Below are positions 41,866-51,427 of a DNA stretch of 64,000 nucleotides, one piece after another. The translations under genes and the position numbers were made by a program. Numbering within the stretch: position 1 is the stretch's first letter; each line of letters starts with the position of its first letter. A model generated the notes under the pieces. The model was not told where the DNA came from. It made no database searches and worked only from the letters and a program-made list of their open reading frames with translations. The DNA is from Adiantum capillus-veneris (lineage: Eukaryota > Streptophyta > Polypodiopsida > Polypodiales > Pteridaceae): contig CM043963.1 in the NCBI GenBank assembly GCA_014529385.2, forward strand, positions 108,070,412-108,134,411. The letters run 5' to 3'.

Positions 41866-44151
41866 CTAGTTCTTGTGAGGTTGAACTTGTGTGGGAAACA
41901 CTGTGTCCGACATCTGGATATGTTTGGGTTCAGGTTCTAATGTTCGTTGAGTTTCTTCCACCAAACCCCTCAGTTGTTGGACTCGTTCAATTTCCACTGT
42001 TGGGTTTGGATAGGTTCCAATCTTTCTCTTGCAATCCTCATTTTTTGTCTCTCGTGGCTTATCTTGGGGGTTCGTAACTGGGTGGTTTAACTTTGAATAC
42101 TCTTTTGGTGTTTGTCGTAATTCCCTCTCGTGATCCTCCTCACTGGCTTTTTCCTTTGTAGTAACAGTTTTGGTCTCCGTGGTCTCTATCGAATCTGAGT
42201 CATCCTCAGGGTCATTCATATACACGGGATCCTCTCCTGTCCCTATGTTAGTTTTTGAACTAGGTTTTGAGCTAGAAGCATTAAGGGATTTCTTTCTTCG
42301 TGTTTTCTTCTTTCTCGCTCGGCCAATGGATGCAGCATCTCTCTCTTCGAGGATGTAATTTTGCTTTTGGAGCATCGACCGTGTGAGTGCATTCACTGGT
42401 GCTATGTTTATAGTTGGTGGTGTCCCATCAACAATCTCTATTAAGCTCAATGGTGTGATTTTCGGTGCGTTTGGATTGTTAGGACACTGTGCGACCAAAT
42501 GATCTATGCCACAACGATTACAAGTGAGTATTGGCATTGCCAATGCACTCCCTTGACTTGTTTGCATTAGTGCAACATTCTTTTGCATTCTAATGGGGCA
42601 CTCAGCTACTCGATGTGGTCCACCACATTCGTGGCACTGAAGAGGTGGTCTCTTGGCAAAACTATTAATGTTTTGGCCTCTTGCTGCTAGCGCTGTAGCT
42701 TGATATACCGGTTTGATTTGTCCCCAATGGTCTTCCACATAGTACATGGGACACTCCTCAAGCATGTCGACTCCATAGGTGATACTAGAGTCTATGTCCT
42801 CTTCGCAATCTACATAAGTACTAGATGACTCGCAACCTATTTGGTTCATAGGTGTAACTCTTGGATGAGGGGGTTGCGGTCCTAGCACTGGAGGTGGCAA
42901 CGGTGTGGTGTGGACCACATTTTGGGTTCTAGGGATCATGTGCTGTAATGGCAACTGTTGCTCCATGGGTGGGGTAGGCATCAATGCAGGAACTCGAGGT
43001 GAGTCTGCCCAAGCTATAGGCGGTCTATTTTCCATGATGTGTTTAAGCATTAGGCAATCCTTCGCTTGATGGCCATACCTACCACACGCGTTACAAGTCC
43101 CGTTAAACTTTACTCTGAAAGTAGGGCATTCACTCGTAGTATGTGGGCCCAAGCAAATTGAGCACCATTGTTGCTCCCTTCTTGGATACATATGAGTGTT
43201 TTGTGGAGCACGATTACCCCTAAGGCTTTCTTGGATGGCCTTGGTGAGATCTGCCAGAGTCATCTCAGATATCGTTTTCTCTTTCACGATTGGCTTTATC
43301 TTCATTGGCTCATGCCCTGACGCTTGCGAGCTACTAGACTTCGGCTCGGCAGACACTCTTTCTCCTGCAATCATTAAATTATCCTCCAATTGGATTGCAT
43401 TCATGGTGACTGCTTCCCAAGTAGTGATACCTCTAATGACTAGGCCATTATAGATACTTTCATGTCGTAGTCCCCTAATGAATCTATCGAGCAATTGGTT
43501 GTTGTTTAATCGCTCGTTTGGATTGCATCGAGAATTCAAATTCTTTAGGCGACTAATGAAGTCTCTCACGGATTCACCTTCTTCTCGTTGGGCTTTCTGG
43601 AGCTGAGAGGCTACACCCCAAAGTACTCCCTCTCGTATGTATTCTTTTAAGAACAGTCTCCTAAGAGTAGAGTAGATCGTTTTCTCTTCTACTCTTAAGG
43701 TTCTATACCAATCTCCAGCCTTTCCGCTTAGGGTCAAACTCAAAGCCTTACACTTATGTAGCTCATTGTGCTCTTCCAAGGAATCGCACACATGTTCAAA
43801 GACTTCCATATGCTTTCTAGCATCTTCGTCTCCACTGAATTTCTGTGTGAGCTTAGCTACTTGAACTGCCTTGCTCCTAGGCTCTCTATCAGGTGCACTA
43901 CGCATGTTTTCCGCAATAGAGCGACCAATAGTTTGAGCAAATGCTGCCAAATCTCCTATTTGAGCAGGTATAATGGGTGTATGTGCTCCTGGAACCACAT
44001 GTGAGATGGGAGTTGGCCTTGGCCTTGGCATACGCGCGGCTCTTAGGTCCCATATTTCGTATGGTGGTGTACCAGACGGTGGTCCAAAGTTTACAGGCGT
44101 GGCCCTAGGCATAGGGGGTGCCTCATATGGCATGTTATTATTAAATGGCAT
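41866..44151 (-). CDS. Gag polyprotein of element H with four zinc knuckles
   Basis: 761 intact codons. The retrotransposon Gag core is at about residues 95-260 (LTQKFSGDEDARKHMEVFEH, GKAGDWYRTL, LLDRFIRGL). Four CCHC knuckles follow: CSICLGPHTTSEC (330-342), CNACGRYGHQAKDC (353-366), CHECGGPHRVAEC (506-518) and CNRCGIDHLVAQC (544-556). A Pro-rich linker separates the two pairs. The C-terminal part is basic and then acidic. Most plant Gags have one or two knuckles. Its role is capsid formation and RNA binding. Confidence 0.85.
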   Translation of the reverse strand: MPFNNNMPYEAPPMPRATPVNFGPPSGTPPYEIWDLRAARMPRPRPTPISHVVPGAHTPIIPAQIGDLAAFAQTIGRSIAENMRSAPDREPRSKAVQVAKLTQKFSGDEDARKHMEVFEHVCDSLEEHNELHKCKALSLTLSGKAGDWYRTLRVEEKTIYSTLRRLFLKEYIREGVLWGVASQLQKAQREEGESVRDFISRLKNLNSRCNPNERLNNNQLLDRFIRGLRHESIYNGLVIRGITTWEAVTMNAIQLEDNLMIAGERVSAEPKSSSSQASGHEPMKIKPIVKEKTISEMTLADLTKAIQESLRGNRAPQNTHMYPRREQQWCSICLGPHTTSECPTFRVKFNGTCNACGRYGHQAKDCLMLKHIMENRPPIAWADSPRVPALMPTPPMEQQLPLQHMIPRTQNVVHTTPLPPPVLGPQPPHPRVTPMNQIGCESSSTYVDCEEDIDSSITYGVDMLEECPMYYVEDHWGQIKPVYQATALAARGQNINSFAKRPPLQCHECGGPHRVAECPIRMQKNVALMQTSQGSALAMPILTCNRCGIDHLVAQCPNNPNAPKITPLSLIEIVDGTPPTINIAPVNALTRSMLQKQNYILEERDAASIGRARKKKTRRKKSLNASSSKPSSKTNIGTGEDPVYMNDPEDDSDSIETTETKTVTTKEKASEEDHERELRQTPKEYSKLNHPVTNPQDKPRETKNEDCKRKIGTYPNPTVEIERVQQLRGLVEETQRTLEPEPKHIQMSDTVFPTQVQPHKN

Positions 44152-45529
44152 GGCTCCACTTGTAAGCGCTTGGATAATTCCATTGTGGATTGTAAGCTCT
44201 TGGAATAATCGGAGGTGTAGGAGCTACATGAGGCTGAGGTACGACAGGTGCACATGATTGATACATACATGTAGGTATAGTTGGGGGCACTGTGCTACTA
44301 GGCATCGACGCAGTGTTAACAAATAAACTCCATGGTGTACTTCTTGTCATGCTCACCACTGGGATATGCATGGTAGCCGTAGTGTCATTAAGAGAAAGAT
44401 GAGCTAGATCTGGGAAGGTAAAGCTGCCACTTGTGGGCTCAGATTGTACTGAGGCTCCTGGCGAAACAACATATGGAGGATCAATGGGGCTCACTGAGGG
44501 AGTCTCCATTTGTGATAGGGTTGGTTGGTTGGCCTTTCCCGTATCCAAGAATCTCATTAGGCCTGTTGAAGGCATGTTGATCCCTGTGTTCTGTCTTTCT
44601 AACTCGACAATCCTATGGAGGACATCACAGACTGTCTGTTGTTGCTCATCTATGCTACTAGCACCCGATGTGGATTGTAGAACATCTAACCAACCCACAT
44701 GATAGGTGTGTCCTGTGTACCGATCAGTTAAAGCTTCTGCTTGTAGGTCATACTCCGAATTTTCGTTTAGGAATATCCCATCTAGGCCTGGCGTGCTGGA
44801 GGTTTCCCTCGAAGTGGAAGCATTATTGCTCCCCATTGCTTGCCCCTCCGTGACTGCTACCTTGGGAGCACTCGGTTGCTCGGCTGGCATGATTGTTGTC
44901 ATAGGAGCCTTTGCTTTCAGGGCTCGACTTTGTTCCAACCTTCGTAGGTTCTCAATTTCCCTCTCCCTTGTTGCTTGCATATAGCGTTCGATCTCTTGTA
45001 CTTCGGCAAGACTCCTACCATCGGGAAGTAAAACCTCAGAGGGAGATAGTCCTAAAGGATCAGGAGGTGCAGTGGATGGAACATTCACATGCACACTCTC
45101 AAGAAGCATAGGGTCTATTTTAGGCATGAATGACGAATTTACTTCCCCACTCCCTTCATTTATTTCATTAACCGCATGTTCGGAGCGAGTAGCTCTACTA
45201 AGGGTCTCTTTTAAGCGGCTAAACACGCTGGACCTGGGCCGTGGGCCCATGGCATGCATGTCTTGACTTGAACTATCAGGGTTTGGTGTAGGATACCCCT
45301 CCATGACTTCGTAGTCAGAGGAAGAATCACTAGACGCAATATGAGGATCTTGGGTCGCGCTACCTTGAGTTCCGGCCGAAGGTCCAAAACCTAGGGTGGA
45401 GGAATAATGTGTGCCCGCGTAAATGGAGGCACTACCAATATGCTCATGCTCTAACACTCGTCCAGAGCGTAGGTTCATATGACTTGGATCCCCTAGAAGT
45501 GTCAGTGAGTGCCCGTGAAGGCTGCTCAC
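44141..45529 (-). CDS. ORF1 of element H, upstream of gag, unknown function
   Basis: 462 codons, intact. It opens MSSLHGHS, with MNLRSGRVLEHEH at about residue 18. The LRSG motif recurs at the start of the corresponding ORF in I. The rest is Ser/Thr/Pro-rich and probably disordered, with a short charged helix (ERYMQATREREIENLRRLEQ). The stop overlaps the gag ATG: eleven bases ATGCCATTTAA contain both. That arrangement suggests gag translation by reinitiation or frameshifting. No known domain recognised. Confidence 0.7.
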   Translation of the reverse strand: MSSLHGHSLTLLGDPSHMNLRSGRVLEHEHIGSASIYAGTHYSSTLGFGPSAGTQGSATQDPHIASSDSSSDYEVMEGYPTPNPDSSSQDMHAMGPRPRSSVFSRLKETLSRATRSEHAVNEINEGSGEVNSSFMPKIDPMLLESVHVNVPSTAPPDPLGLSPSEVLLPDGRSLAEVQEIERYMQATREREIENLRRLEQSRALKAKAPMTTIMPAEQPSAPKVAVTEGQAMGSNNASTSRETSSTPGLDGIFLNENSEYDLQAEALTDRYTGHTYHVGWLDVLQSTSGASSIDEQQQTVCDVLHRIVELERQNTGINMPSTGLMRFLDTGKANQPTLSQMETPSVSPIDPPYVVSPGASVQSEPTSGSFTFPDLAHLSLNDTTATMHIPVVSMTRSTPWSLFVNTASMPSSTVPPTIPTCMYQSCAPVVPQPHVAPTPPIIPRAYNPQWNYPSAYKWSHAI

Positions 45530-46558
45530 CTATATTTTTGGGTGTTTTGCAACCCAATTCTTTTCTTAATTTTTTTTTATTTTTTGATTTTTTGGTCCTT
45601 TTTTTCTGACCAGCTATAGAACGTATGATAGCTCAAAACGAGCATCTCGGTCAGAGGGACGTGCTGTGCTTTACAGCCCTCCGTTTGGTCACTTTATGCC
45701 CTCAGAATCCCTAAAACCGTCAATTTCTAGTAGGGAACTAGGCCCAAATTAGAAAGTCTAAGGGTGCAAGTGGGAAGAGAAGGGAGGAGAGTGGAGGACT
45801 TGCCCCGCATGCTCTCATTCCCTCTTGAGGGGGTAGGGTATATATATAAGAGTGAGTCTAGTACATATCATAGGACTGAGGACTGAGGCCTGGGCCTGGG
45901 CTTGGGGAAATGACCCCGATCCCGATCAAAATTTTAGTGTAGTCCCCCAGTCACTCACGCTTAAAAATTTTCGTTTTTTTTTTAATTTTTTTAATTTTTT
46001 TAATTATTATTATTATTATTATTATTTTGGGCGACGACTACGCGCGGTTTAGGTGACCCTTTCTTGGCCACACACACTGTCAACACCTACCTAACCTCTC
46101 TGTCAACAACTCACAGACAGCTCACTACCTTATCTACTTACTAATAGTGCTGCTAACCACTAACTAATCTACTAACTAATCTGTTAACCACTCTGCTAAC
46201 TGCTTACTGACAGTGGGCTAACTGTCCACCTACTTCCTCTCTCACTACCTTATTGTGCAAAGACTGTGTGCAGGCAAACCTTGACAGAAAACTGTGTACA
46301 GACTGTATGCAAACAGAAATTGCTAACTGCCTACCTACTTATTCATTCACTGCGAACAAGCTAACGACTACTAATTGTGCAAAGAATGTGTGCAAACAGA
46401 AAACACAACATTATGCAGAAATCACAGAACTTGAAGACAATACAGAAATTAACAACTTGCAGAAAAATAACTCATTCCTCTTCCTCTTCCTCTTCTTTCC
46501 TACTGCAAACAACTCATAGGAGAAGCACAAAGTGCCTCTTGGGCTTAGTGTAGGGCGA
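45530..46558 (-). other. Leader of element H
   Basis: About 1 kb between primer site and ORF1, without long ORFs. Contains an ATT microsatellite (about 45999-46026), a T-rich tract, and a stretch with repeated CTAACTA/CTGCTAAC phrases (46130-46250). Confidence 0.6.
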
Positions 46559-46577
46559 TTCCCCGGCAGTGGTGCCA
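46559..46577 (-). other. Primer binding site of H (Asp-tRNA-like)
   Basis: Minus strand TGGCACCACTGCCGGGGAA, four bases after the LTR end. It resembles TGGCGCCGTTGCCGGGGA of Athila/Tat elements with a few changes, unlike the Met-tRNA sites of the other elements here. Confidence 0.75.
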
Positions 46578-46581
46578 AAAA

Positions 46582-48194
46582 TGTGCGCTCCTTGCCGCAC
46601 TGTCGAAGCAAGGGCCTTGCCTTACACTGTGTGCGAGCCATAGACGGCTCCAAGCACACAACTAGCTTAACTAGTAAGCTCAAAAGAGGGCAATGGTGTG
46701 TCACTCACCGCTCTATGCTCCTGCCGTGGAGGATTCCTCGCTGCAAAGAAGAAGGAGACGCCGCTACGTCGCGCTCAACTGCTTCACCGTCGTTGTGCCG
46801 CCGCAATGCTCGATTGCGCTCTCTCTCTCTCTCTCACACATACACACACACACAAGGAGGTGAAGAAGAAGAAGATGGAGATGGAGATGGAGCAAGAGCA
46901 CTCTTCTATTGCACAAATGAGAGAATGAGTGAATTTTAGGTTTAGTTGGCTTTTATATGAGCTCACCCCATTCACACTTGGGCGCCCATGCTTAGCCAAC
47001 TAATCCCTTGAATGCCTAGTTAGAGTGCGCCTCTCATCGGCGATCACTCTTACCCTTTTCCTATTGGTCCGACAAGCCCGGTACCTGACTCTACCAAATA
47101 CATAATACACGTCCGTCGTAGGTGATGGGGTGTTGTCGGGCGCAATATCGTCTCATGGATCAACACTGCGCCTCGGGGATTGTCACCACTACTCTATGCA
47201 GTATAGTGGATCTGTCTCACAACTAGCTTTACTAATTGTCGATACAGGGAGTATGGACCACGGATAGGCAGTCGGAGGCCCCGATGGGTTGTCAAGCCAT
47301 GGAGTCCTTTAAACTAGCACTTGCTATGACTCTCTAGTCAGCACGACGCTATTCCGTCTACAAGAGTCCAGGCACTAAACTAGGTCCTCTGGGCATCAAC
47401 AATGCAAGGAAACATGCTAAAAGCAAGTCTAGACTATATCCCAACACTTTGGCATCACCTGTAGCACCTGGGTACCTGACACCAATACGCGTAATGATGT
47501 AGGGCGTAATGCTGTAAAAAATGAAAATGGTCCAAAATCACTCCTCAACACCCCACAAGGTCCCTAATGCCGCAATGGTATCACTAGAATGCACTTTTGG
47601 AAGCTAGAATGTCCTAGATCTGCAATTTACAAGCCGTGGACAAAAAACGTAATGATGTTTGCAGGCCATGAAAAATGACGATTGATGACATCTGTGTAAA
47701 GCCCTTTGTGAGCCTGACCTCATGCACCAAAAATAATCTAATTTGGACACTCCTACCTCAAGATATGAGCAAAATAGCAACACGGCCAAAAAGTGTCGTG
47801 ATGTTTGCCTATACTGTTTTTTACATGCAACAACTTACATCAAAGTGTAGATCAAAGCATCAACATTGCACACACAAAACTTCATATCAAAATACTTAGC
47901 ACAAAGAGAGATATAGACCCATAAAGATATGCCTGTCAAGAGGCTTTTACCTCTTCTGCTCTCTTCACTTCATAGTCCCCCCCAAAAAAAACTCATCCCT
48001 CCTTCCAAAATGCAACCCCTCTATGGGTCTCACATGTCTTACTGTGTACATATGTTATAAGCTGGAGGTATATGCCCCAAATCATTACATTTGGTCCTTG
48101 CTGACCCCAAATTACATACAAGTCTGTCTGCTAAACAAGCTAACTGCAGAAAATAAAAAATGCTTTTCCGCCTTGTCATGATGTGATGACAACA
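46582..48194 (-). repeat. LTR shared by H (as 5' LTR) and the I-side block (as 3' LTR)
   Basis: Minus strand begins TGTTGTCATCACATC and ends GGAGCGCACA (1,613 bp). A TATA box (ATATAAAAGCC) lies at about 46949-46960, leaving about 340 bp of R-U5. The outer side (48195-48210) is a polypurine tract and the inner side a primer site. Confidence 0.8.
46949..46960 (-). promoter_or_regulatory. TATA box of the H LTR
   Basis: Minus strand CATATAAAAGCC, followed by an A/C-rich start region (ACCTAAAATTCACTC) typical of an LTR promoter. Confidence 0.65.
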
Positions 48195-48210
48195 CTCCCC
48201 CCCACTTAAT
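48195..48210 (-). other. Polypurine tract before the shared LTR
   Basis: Minus strand ATTAAGTGGGGGGGAG, immediately before the LTR start TGTTGTC. The same tract plus flanks (18 identical bases) occurs at 52315-52332. Confidence 0.8.
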
Positions 48211-48240
48211 CCATTGTCCGTCCTTGGACATACTTTTTCT

Positions 48241-48648
48241 TTAGGTGCTTTGGGAATGTCGTCGGGCTGCTATAGCTCTTCGTATTTCTTCTTGTCTCTC
48301 TTTGTTTTCTGCTTCTCTGATCCGCTCATGCACTGGATTTGCATTCTGTGCATCTTTGAATGCTACATACCTCAAAGCCAAGTTCTGGATGACTGGCTTG
48401 AACAAGTGTGTGTCCACCTCGAAGAATCCTGTGTGAAATAGCTCTTCGAATGTCATCATGTAAGAGCTAGGTAGGAACTGGCATCTGGCAAATAGTCCCA
48501 TCATTTGGTGATGAGTTGGCTGCTTTGTCAAATCATATGCCAATCCCTCGTCGCCTTCTAAGAAAAGTTCCCATGTTGTGTCGTCAGGTAGGTCTTCTTT
48601 GAAGGTCTGGAAGATCTTGATAAAAAGATCAGCTACCTTTGTAAGCAC
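48241..48648 (-). CDS. Unknown ORF d of the I 3' block
   Basis: 135 codons. Features LIKIFQTFKEDLPDDTTWEL and FKPVIQNLALRYVAFKDAQN, with an Arg/Glu-rich C-terminal helix (EAENKERQEEIRRAIAARR). It stops 31 bp before the polypurine tract. It continues the sense of ORF c in another frame and is probably one protein broken by frameshifts. Confidence 0.5.
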   Translation of the reverse strand: MLTKVADLFIKIFQTFKEDLPDDTTWELFLEGDEGLAYDLTKQPTHHQMMGLFARCQFLPSSYMMTFEELFHTGFFEVDTHLFKPVIQNLALRYVAFKDAQNANPVHERIREAENKERQEEIRRAIAARRHSQST

Positions 48649-48684
48649 GACACATGCAAGATCTGGAACGCCCCTAAATTTGTC

Positions 48685-49257
48685 CTATGTTCTCCTCCAG
48701 GCTCTGACAAAGTATGCATTCGTAGTGAATCCTGAGGGTCGTGGCAGTTCTGGGTAATTTAGCCAATTCGGATGTCTGACCTTTGTCTGTTGAAACACTG
48801 TCCACACCCTTCGTCTGGCGACTGGGCAATAAGTTGGATCAATCCTTTGAGCCCTGGGTGCCATGTTGTATTCTATGGTAGACCCCATGTGCTGGGCGAA
48901 CCATGTTAGCCGCCAATTCGGCTGATTCCTGAGAGGAGCAGTCCCTGACATTTCAGATGATGTGAGAGGTTCATATCCTCCTGTCTCTTCCATAGTGCAA
49001 GAAGGCAACAATTCTTTTATTTGCATGGTATTGATGAGCCGAAGGAGAGGATAAGGTAGGGACGGTTGTATCATACTGTCAATGATCTGTTGTGCATTTT
49101 TATACTGCTTCACCGCAACTGACACTACCTCATACTCCCACTTCTTGTATGCCTTGATAGTAGGCTCTTGCTCTTCTTCTACCTCCTGCTGCATAGTGCG
49201 GAGCAGTTCGTTGTCTTCGGTTTCCGCAGCCATTTCCCCACTGGGTTCTTCGGCCAT
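48685..49257 (-). CDS. Unknown ORF c of the I 3' block
   Basis: 190 codons. A Glu-rich start, then a structured part with Trp, Tyr and Pro (KKWEYEVVSVAVKQYKNAQQ, LTWFAQHMGSTIEYNMAPRA, RRVWTVFQQTKVRHPNWLNY). It is separated from ORF b by a single stop at about 49270. No family recognised. Confidence 0.5.
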   Translation of the reverse strand: MAEEPSGEMAAETEDNELLRTMQQEVEEEQEPTIKAYKKWEYEVVSVAVKQYKNAQQIIDSMIQPSLPYPLLRLINTMQIKELLPSCTMEETGGYEPLTSSEMSGTAPLRNQPNWRLTWFAQHMGSTIEYNMAPRAQRIDPTYCPVARRRVWTVFQQTKVRHPNWLNYPELPRPSGFTTNAYFVRAWRRT

Positions 49258-49269
49258 CGGCTCTTCGAT

Positions 49270-50316
49270 TTATGTAGGTTCCTCTGTGTCCATTGCTTCA
49301 GTCTGTTCCATTTCTGGCATCTCTTCAAAATTAGTTCTTGATGCTTGAGCTGTCGTGGCTGTCATTAGTTCTCTCTGTTCCTTGAGTTCCGCCACTTCTT
49401 TCTTGAGTGCTTCCAGCTCCCTGAGCATCTCTTGACCTTCGATACTCTGAGTTGGCTGCGCGGATGGTTGAGGAGCCAATAACGGCTGCATGAGAAGCTC
49501 ATCAAGCTGAGCCTGCATCCACCTTTGCTTTTCCATAGCCACCTGATGCACCTTTCTTATAATGGCCATTTGGTTTTCAGTTTCTGCGTTTCTGTCCTCG
49601 GCCACTTTCTTTGCTTCCATTGCTTCCTTTACTTGAGTCTGGAGGATATGGATCTGTCGCTTCAGTGCTTGGTTTTCTTCCTCCGACTTCTTTGCGTCTG
49701 CTCTGGCTTTGGCAAGTTCGTCTTGGACACTTCGTCTTCTTTCCTCCTCCTCTCTTTTTAATTGGCTTTGACTCTGCGACAATGCTACCATCTCATTGAT
49801 TTCTCGGATCATGCGGTTTCTCCAATCTTCTATTTGTTCATCTCTGGCGAGCATTGGCAAGTCTGCTTCTCTCCTTCCTTCTTCTTGAGCCTCTTCTGCG
49901 ATTTTTGGTCTTGGAGGACTTTGCTCGATTGGAGCCGGGCTTGGCTCACTAACTTCTGCAGGTTGAGCTATTAATGGAGAAGATGGTTGTGAAGGAACCA
50001 AATCTTGTCTTGGTGAAGGAGGTAGAGTGTTGCCTGCTTCCAGATTTATCATGGATGTCCAGTCCTCCTTTGTAGAAATGTCCTCTAGCAGACTTTCTGG
50101 CTCCTCTGTGGATGCTCGTGGTACTTGGCGCTCGTCATAAGCTGCTCGAAGTTCTTCTTCTAGTTCCACTTCCATATGCTGTACCGTCTCAGAGTACTGC
50201 ACGGTTTCCTCTTCTACAACAGCAGTTGTCTCTTCTTGTGGAGCTCCCTCTTCATCATGTCTTCTTCTCACTTTTTCTTCAGCTAATCTTCGTCCCAATC
50301 TACTCATGCGAGTCAA
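49270..50316 (-). CDS. Unknown ORF b of the I 3' block, coiled coil
   Basis: 348 codons, rich in Glu, Arg and Gln. Residues about 165-290 show long heptad stretches (KSEEENQALKRQIHILQTQV, MREINEMVALSQSQSQ type), predicting a coiled coil for oligomerisation. No membrane segment or signal peptide is seen, so an envelope protein is not supported. Confidence 0.5.
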   Translation of the reverse strand: MTRMSRLGRRLAEEKVRRRHDEEGAPQEETTAVVEEETVQYSETVQHMEVELEEELRAAYDERQVPRASTEEPESLLEDISTKEDWTSMINLEAGNTLPPSPRQDLVPSQPSSPLIAQPAEVSEPSPAPIEQSPPRPKIAEEAQEEGRREADLPMLARDEQIEDWRNRMIREINEMVALSQSQSQLKREEEERRRSVQDELAKARADAKKSEEENQALKRQIHILQTQVKEAMEAKKVAEDRNAETENQMAIIRKVHQVAMEKQRWMQAQLDELLMQPLLAPQPSAQPTQSIEGQEMLRELEALKKEVAELKEQRELMTATTAQASRTNFEEMPEMEQTEAMDTEEPT

Positions 50317-50395
50317 ATGCTGTAGTTGCTCTTCATGCTTTTGTCTGTGGGGAGCAACTTGCCTTTGCCTCTTGGGTTGAGGTTCGGTTTGATGA

Positions 50396-51427
50396 CTAAT
50401 CTCCTCTATTACCCTTTGTTGCTCTTGTCTCGGATCGTGTCTCCTCTTTGTGCGGCTCAGGTTGTACTGTAGCTTCTTCTTCTTCCCTTTCTATTGGTTT
50501 GTGGACTGAAGCTGTGGCTGTGGCAGTGGCTTCTTCATCCTCAGACTCTTCTTCCTCTGCTTGGCTTGACAGGAGATTCTTGCGCAAATGCCTCGCCATG
50601 TGAATTAGGGTTGCGTTATCTGAGGCCTGCAGCTTCAAGTCTTCCTTCATGCCAAGAGCTTGGTAGACTACTCGTGTAAGCATTTGCCCAGCTCCCAAAT
50701 AACCCTTCTTTTGCACTGTTTGCGTCTTTGCCGCTCTCTTGATATCCATTAAGATCTTCTCCGGCATATTGGATCTCAGTGGTTGTGGATGGCTCATTGC
50801 TGTAGTTAGCCAATAGGTGAGTCCCACTTCTAGATGTGTATATTTTTGTGGTTTGATGATGCTGAACATCTGATGTAAAATCTGCATGGGCAAGATTATC
50901 TGATCGTTAAGTATATCATAGAAAGTTTTCTGCCCATCAGTCTGCAGAAATGTGGAACTCTTCATGCTCTGAGTTGTCCGCAGCTTAGCTATGTTGAATC
51001 TTCCAGTCTTGATTTCTAGGGCTTCTCTAATCACGTCGGATGTGATTTGGATTTGGAGAAGCTTCTCTTTGTTTGAGGTGACTGATGCGGTGCCGTCTTC
51101 CTTGAGGGATGTCATAAGCTCGTAGCACCTTCGTGCGTGGACCGCCACCACATCTTGCAAATTCCAATTCTCTAATCCAATCATTTGCATCACTTTCCGC
51201 ACTTCGGACATTCTCTGTAAATTCCGAAAAGACTGCGGCACTGACATGATTGTCAGGTTGTCGCCTGCTGGAGTCTGATACTTTGTCTTCAGCACGAATG
51301 TCTTCACAGCTTCCAAGCTCTCGCAACTGATGAAACATTTGATCACAGCCTGTTGTGCGATCACTTCAAACTGTGGCACTATACCTTCGACTTGTGTTGC
51401 CGGCACTTGACTGGATCCCGCTTCCAT
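50396..51427 (-). CDS. Unknown ORF a of the I 3' block, conserved-looking N-terminal domain
   Basis: 343 codons starting MEAGSSQVPATQ. Residues about 20-270 look globular: LQDVVAVHARRCYELMTSL, ITSDVIREALEIKTGRFNI, FYDILNDQIILPMQILHQMF, HLEVGLTYWLTTAMSHPQPL and MPEKILMDIKRAAK. An acidic tail (EEEESEDEEATA) follows. The layout, with helices and a TYWL-like motif, recalls the plant transposon-associated domain found in Athila-type ORFs, but I cannot establish homology. A frame break at about 50390-50320 separates it from ORF b. Confidence 0.5.
   Translation of the reverse strand: MEAGSSQVPATQVEGIVPQFEVIAQQAVIKCFISCESLEAVKTFVLKTKYQTPAGDNLTIMSVPQSFRNLQRMSEVRKVMQMIGLENWNLQDVVAVHARRCYELMTSLKEDGTASVTSNKEKLLQIQITSDVIREALEIKTGRFNIAKLRTTQSMKSSTFLQTDGQKTFYDILNDQIILPMQILHQMFSIIKPQKYTHLEVGLTYWLTTAMSHPQPLRSNMPEKILMDIKRAAKTQTVQKKGYLGAGQMLTRVVYQALGMKEDLKLQASDNATLIHMARHLRKNLLSSQAEEEESEDEEATATATASVHKPIEREEEEATVQPEPHKEETRSETRATKGNRGD

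Larger units (their letters stand above)
38885..48194 (-). mobile_element. Element H: non-chromodomain Ty3/gypsy element, truncated in RT
   Basis: LTR 46582-48194, Asp-type primer site 46559-46577, leader, ORF1 (45529-44141), gag (44151-41866), protease (about 41780-40677), linker and RT (40402 to about 38885). The element breaks off after the RT connection region (PILRTPDWNVPFHVHID), so RNase H, integrase and 3' LTR are missing. ORF1 upstream of gag and the Asp-type primer point to the wider Athila/Tat-like group, but the family is not one I can name. Confidence 0.82.

Noticed and set aside
48241-51427. Envelope gene making element I a retrovirus
   Set aside because: No signal peptide, transmembrane segment or Cys-rich ectodomain can be seen; a coiled coil alone is not enough.
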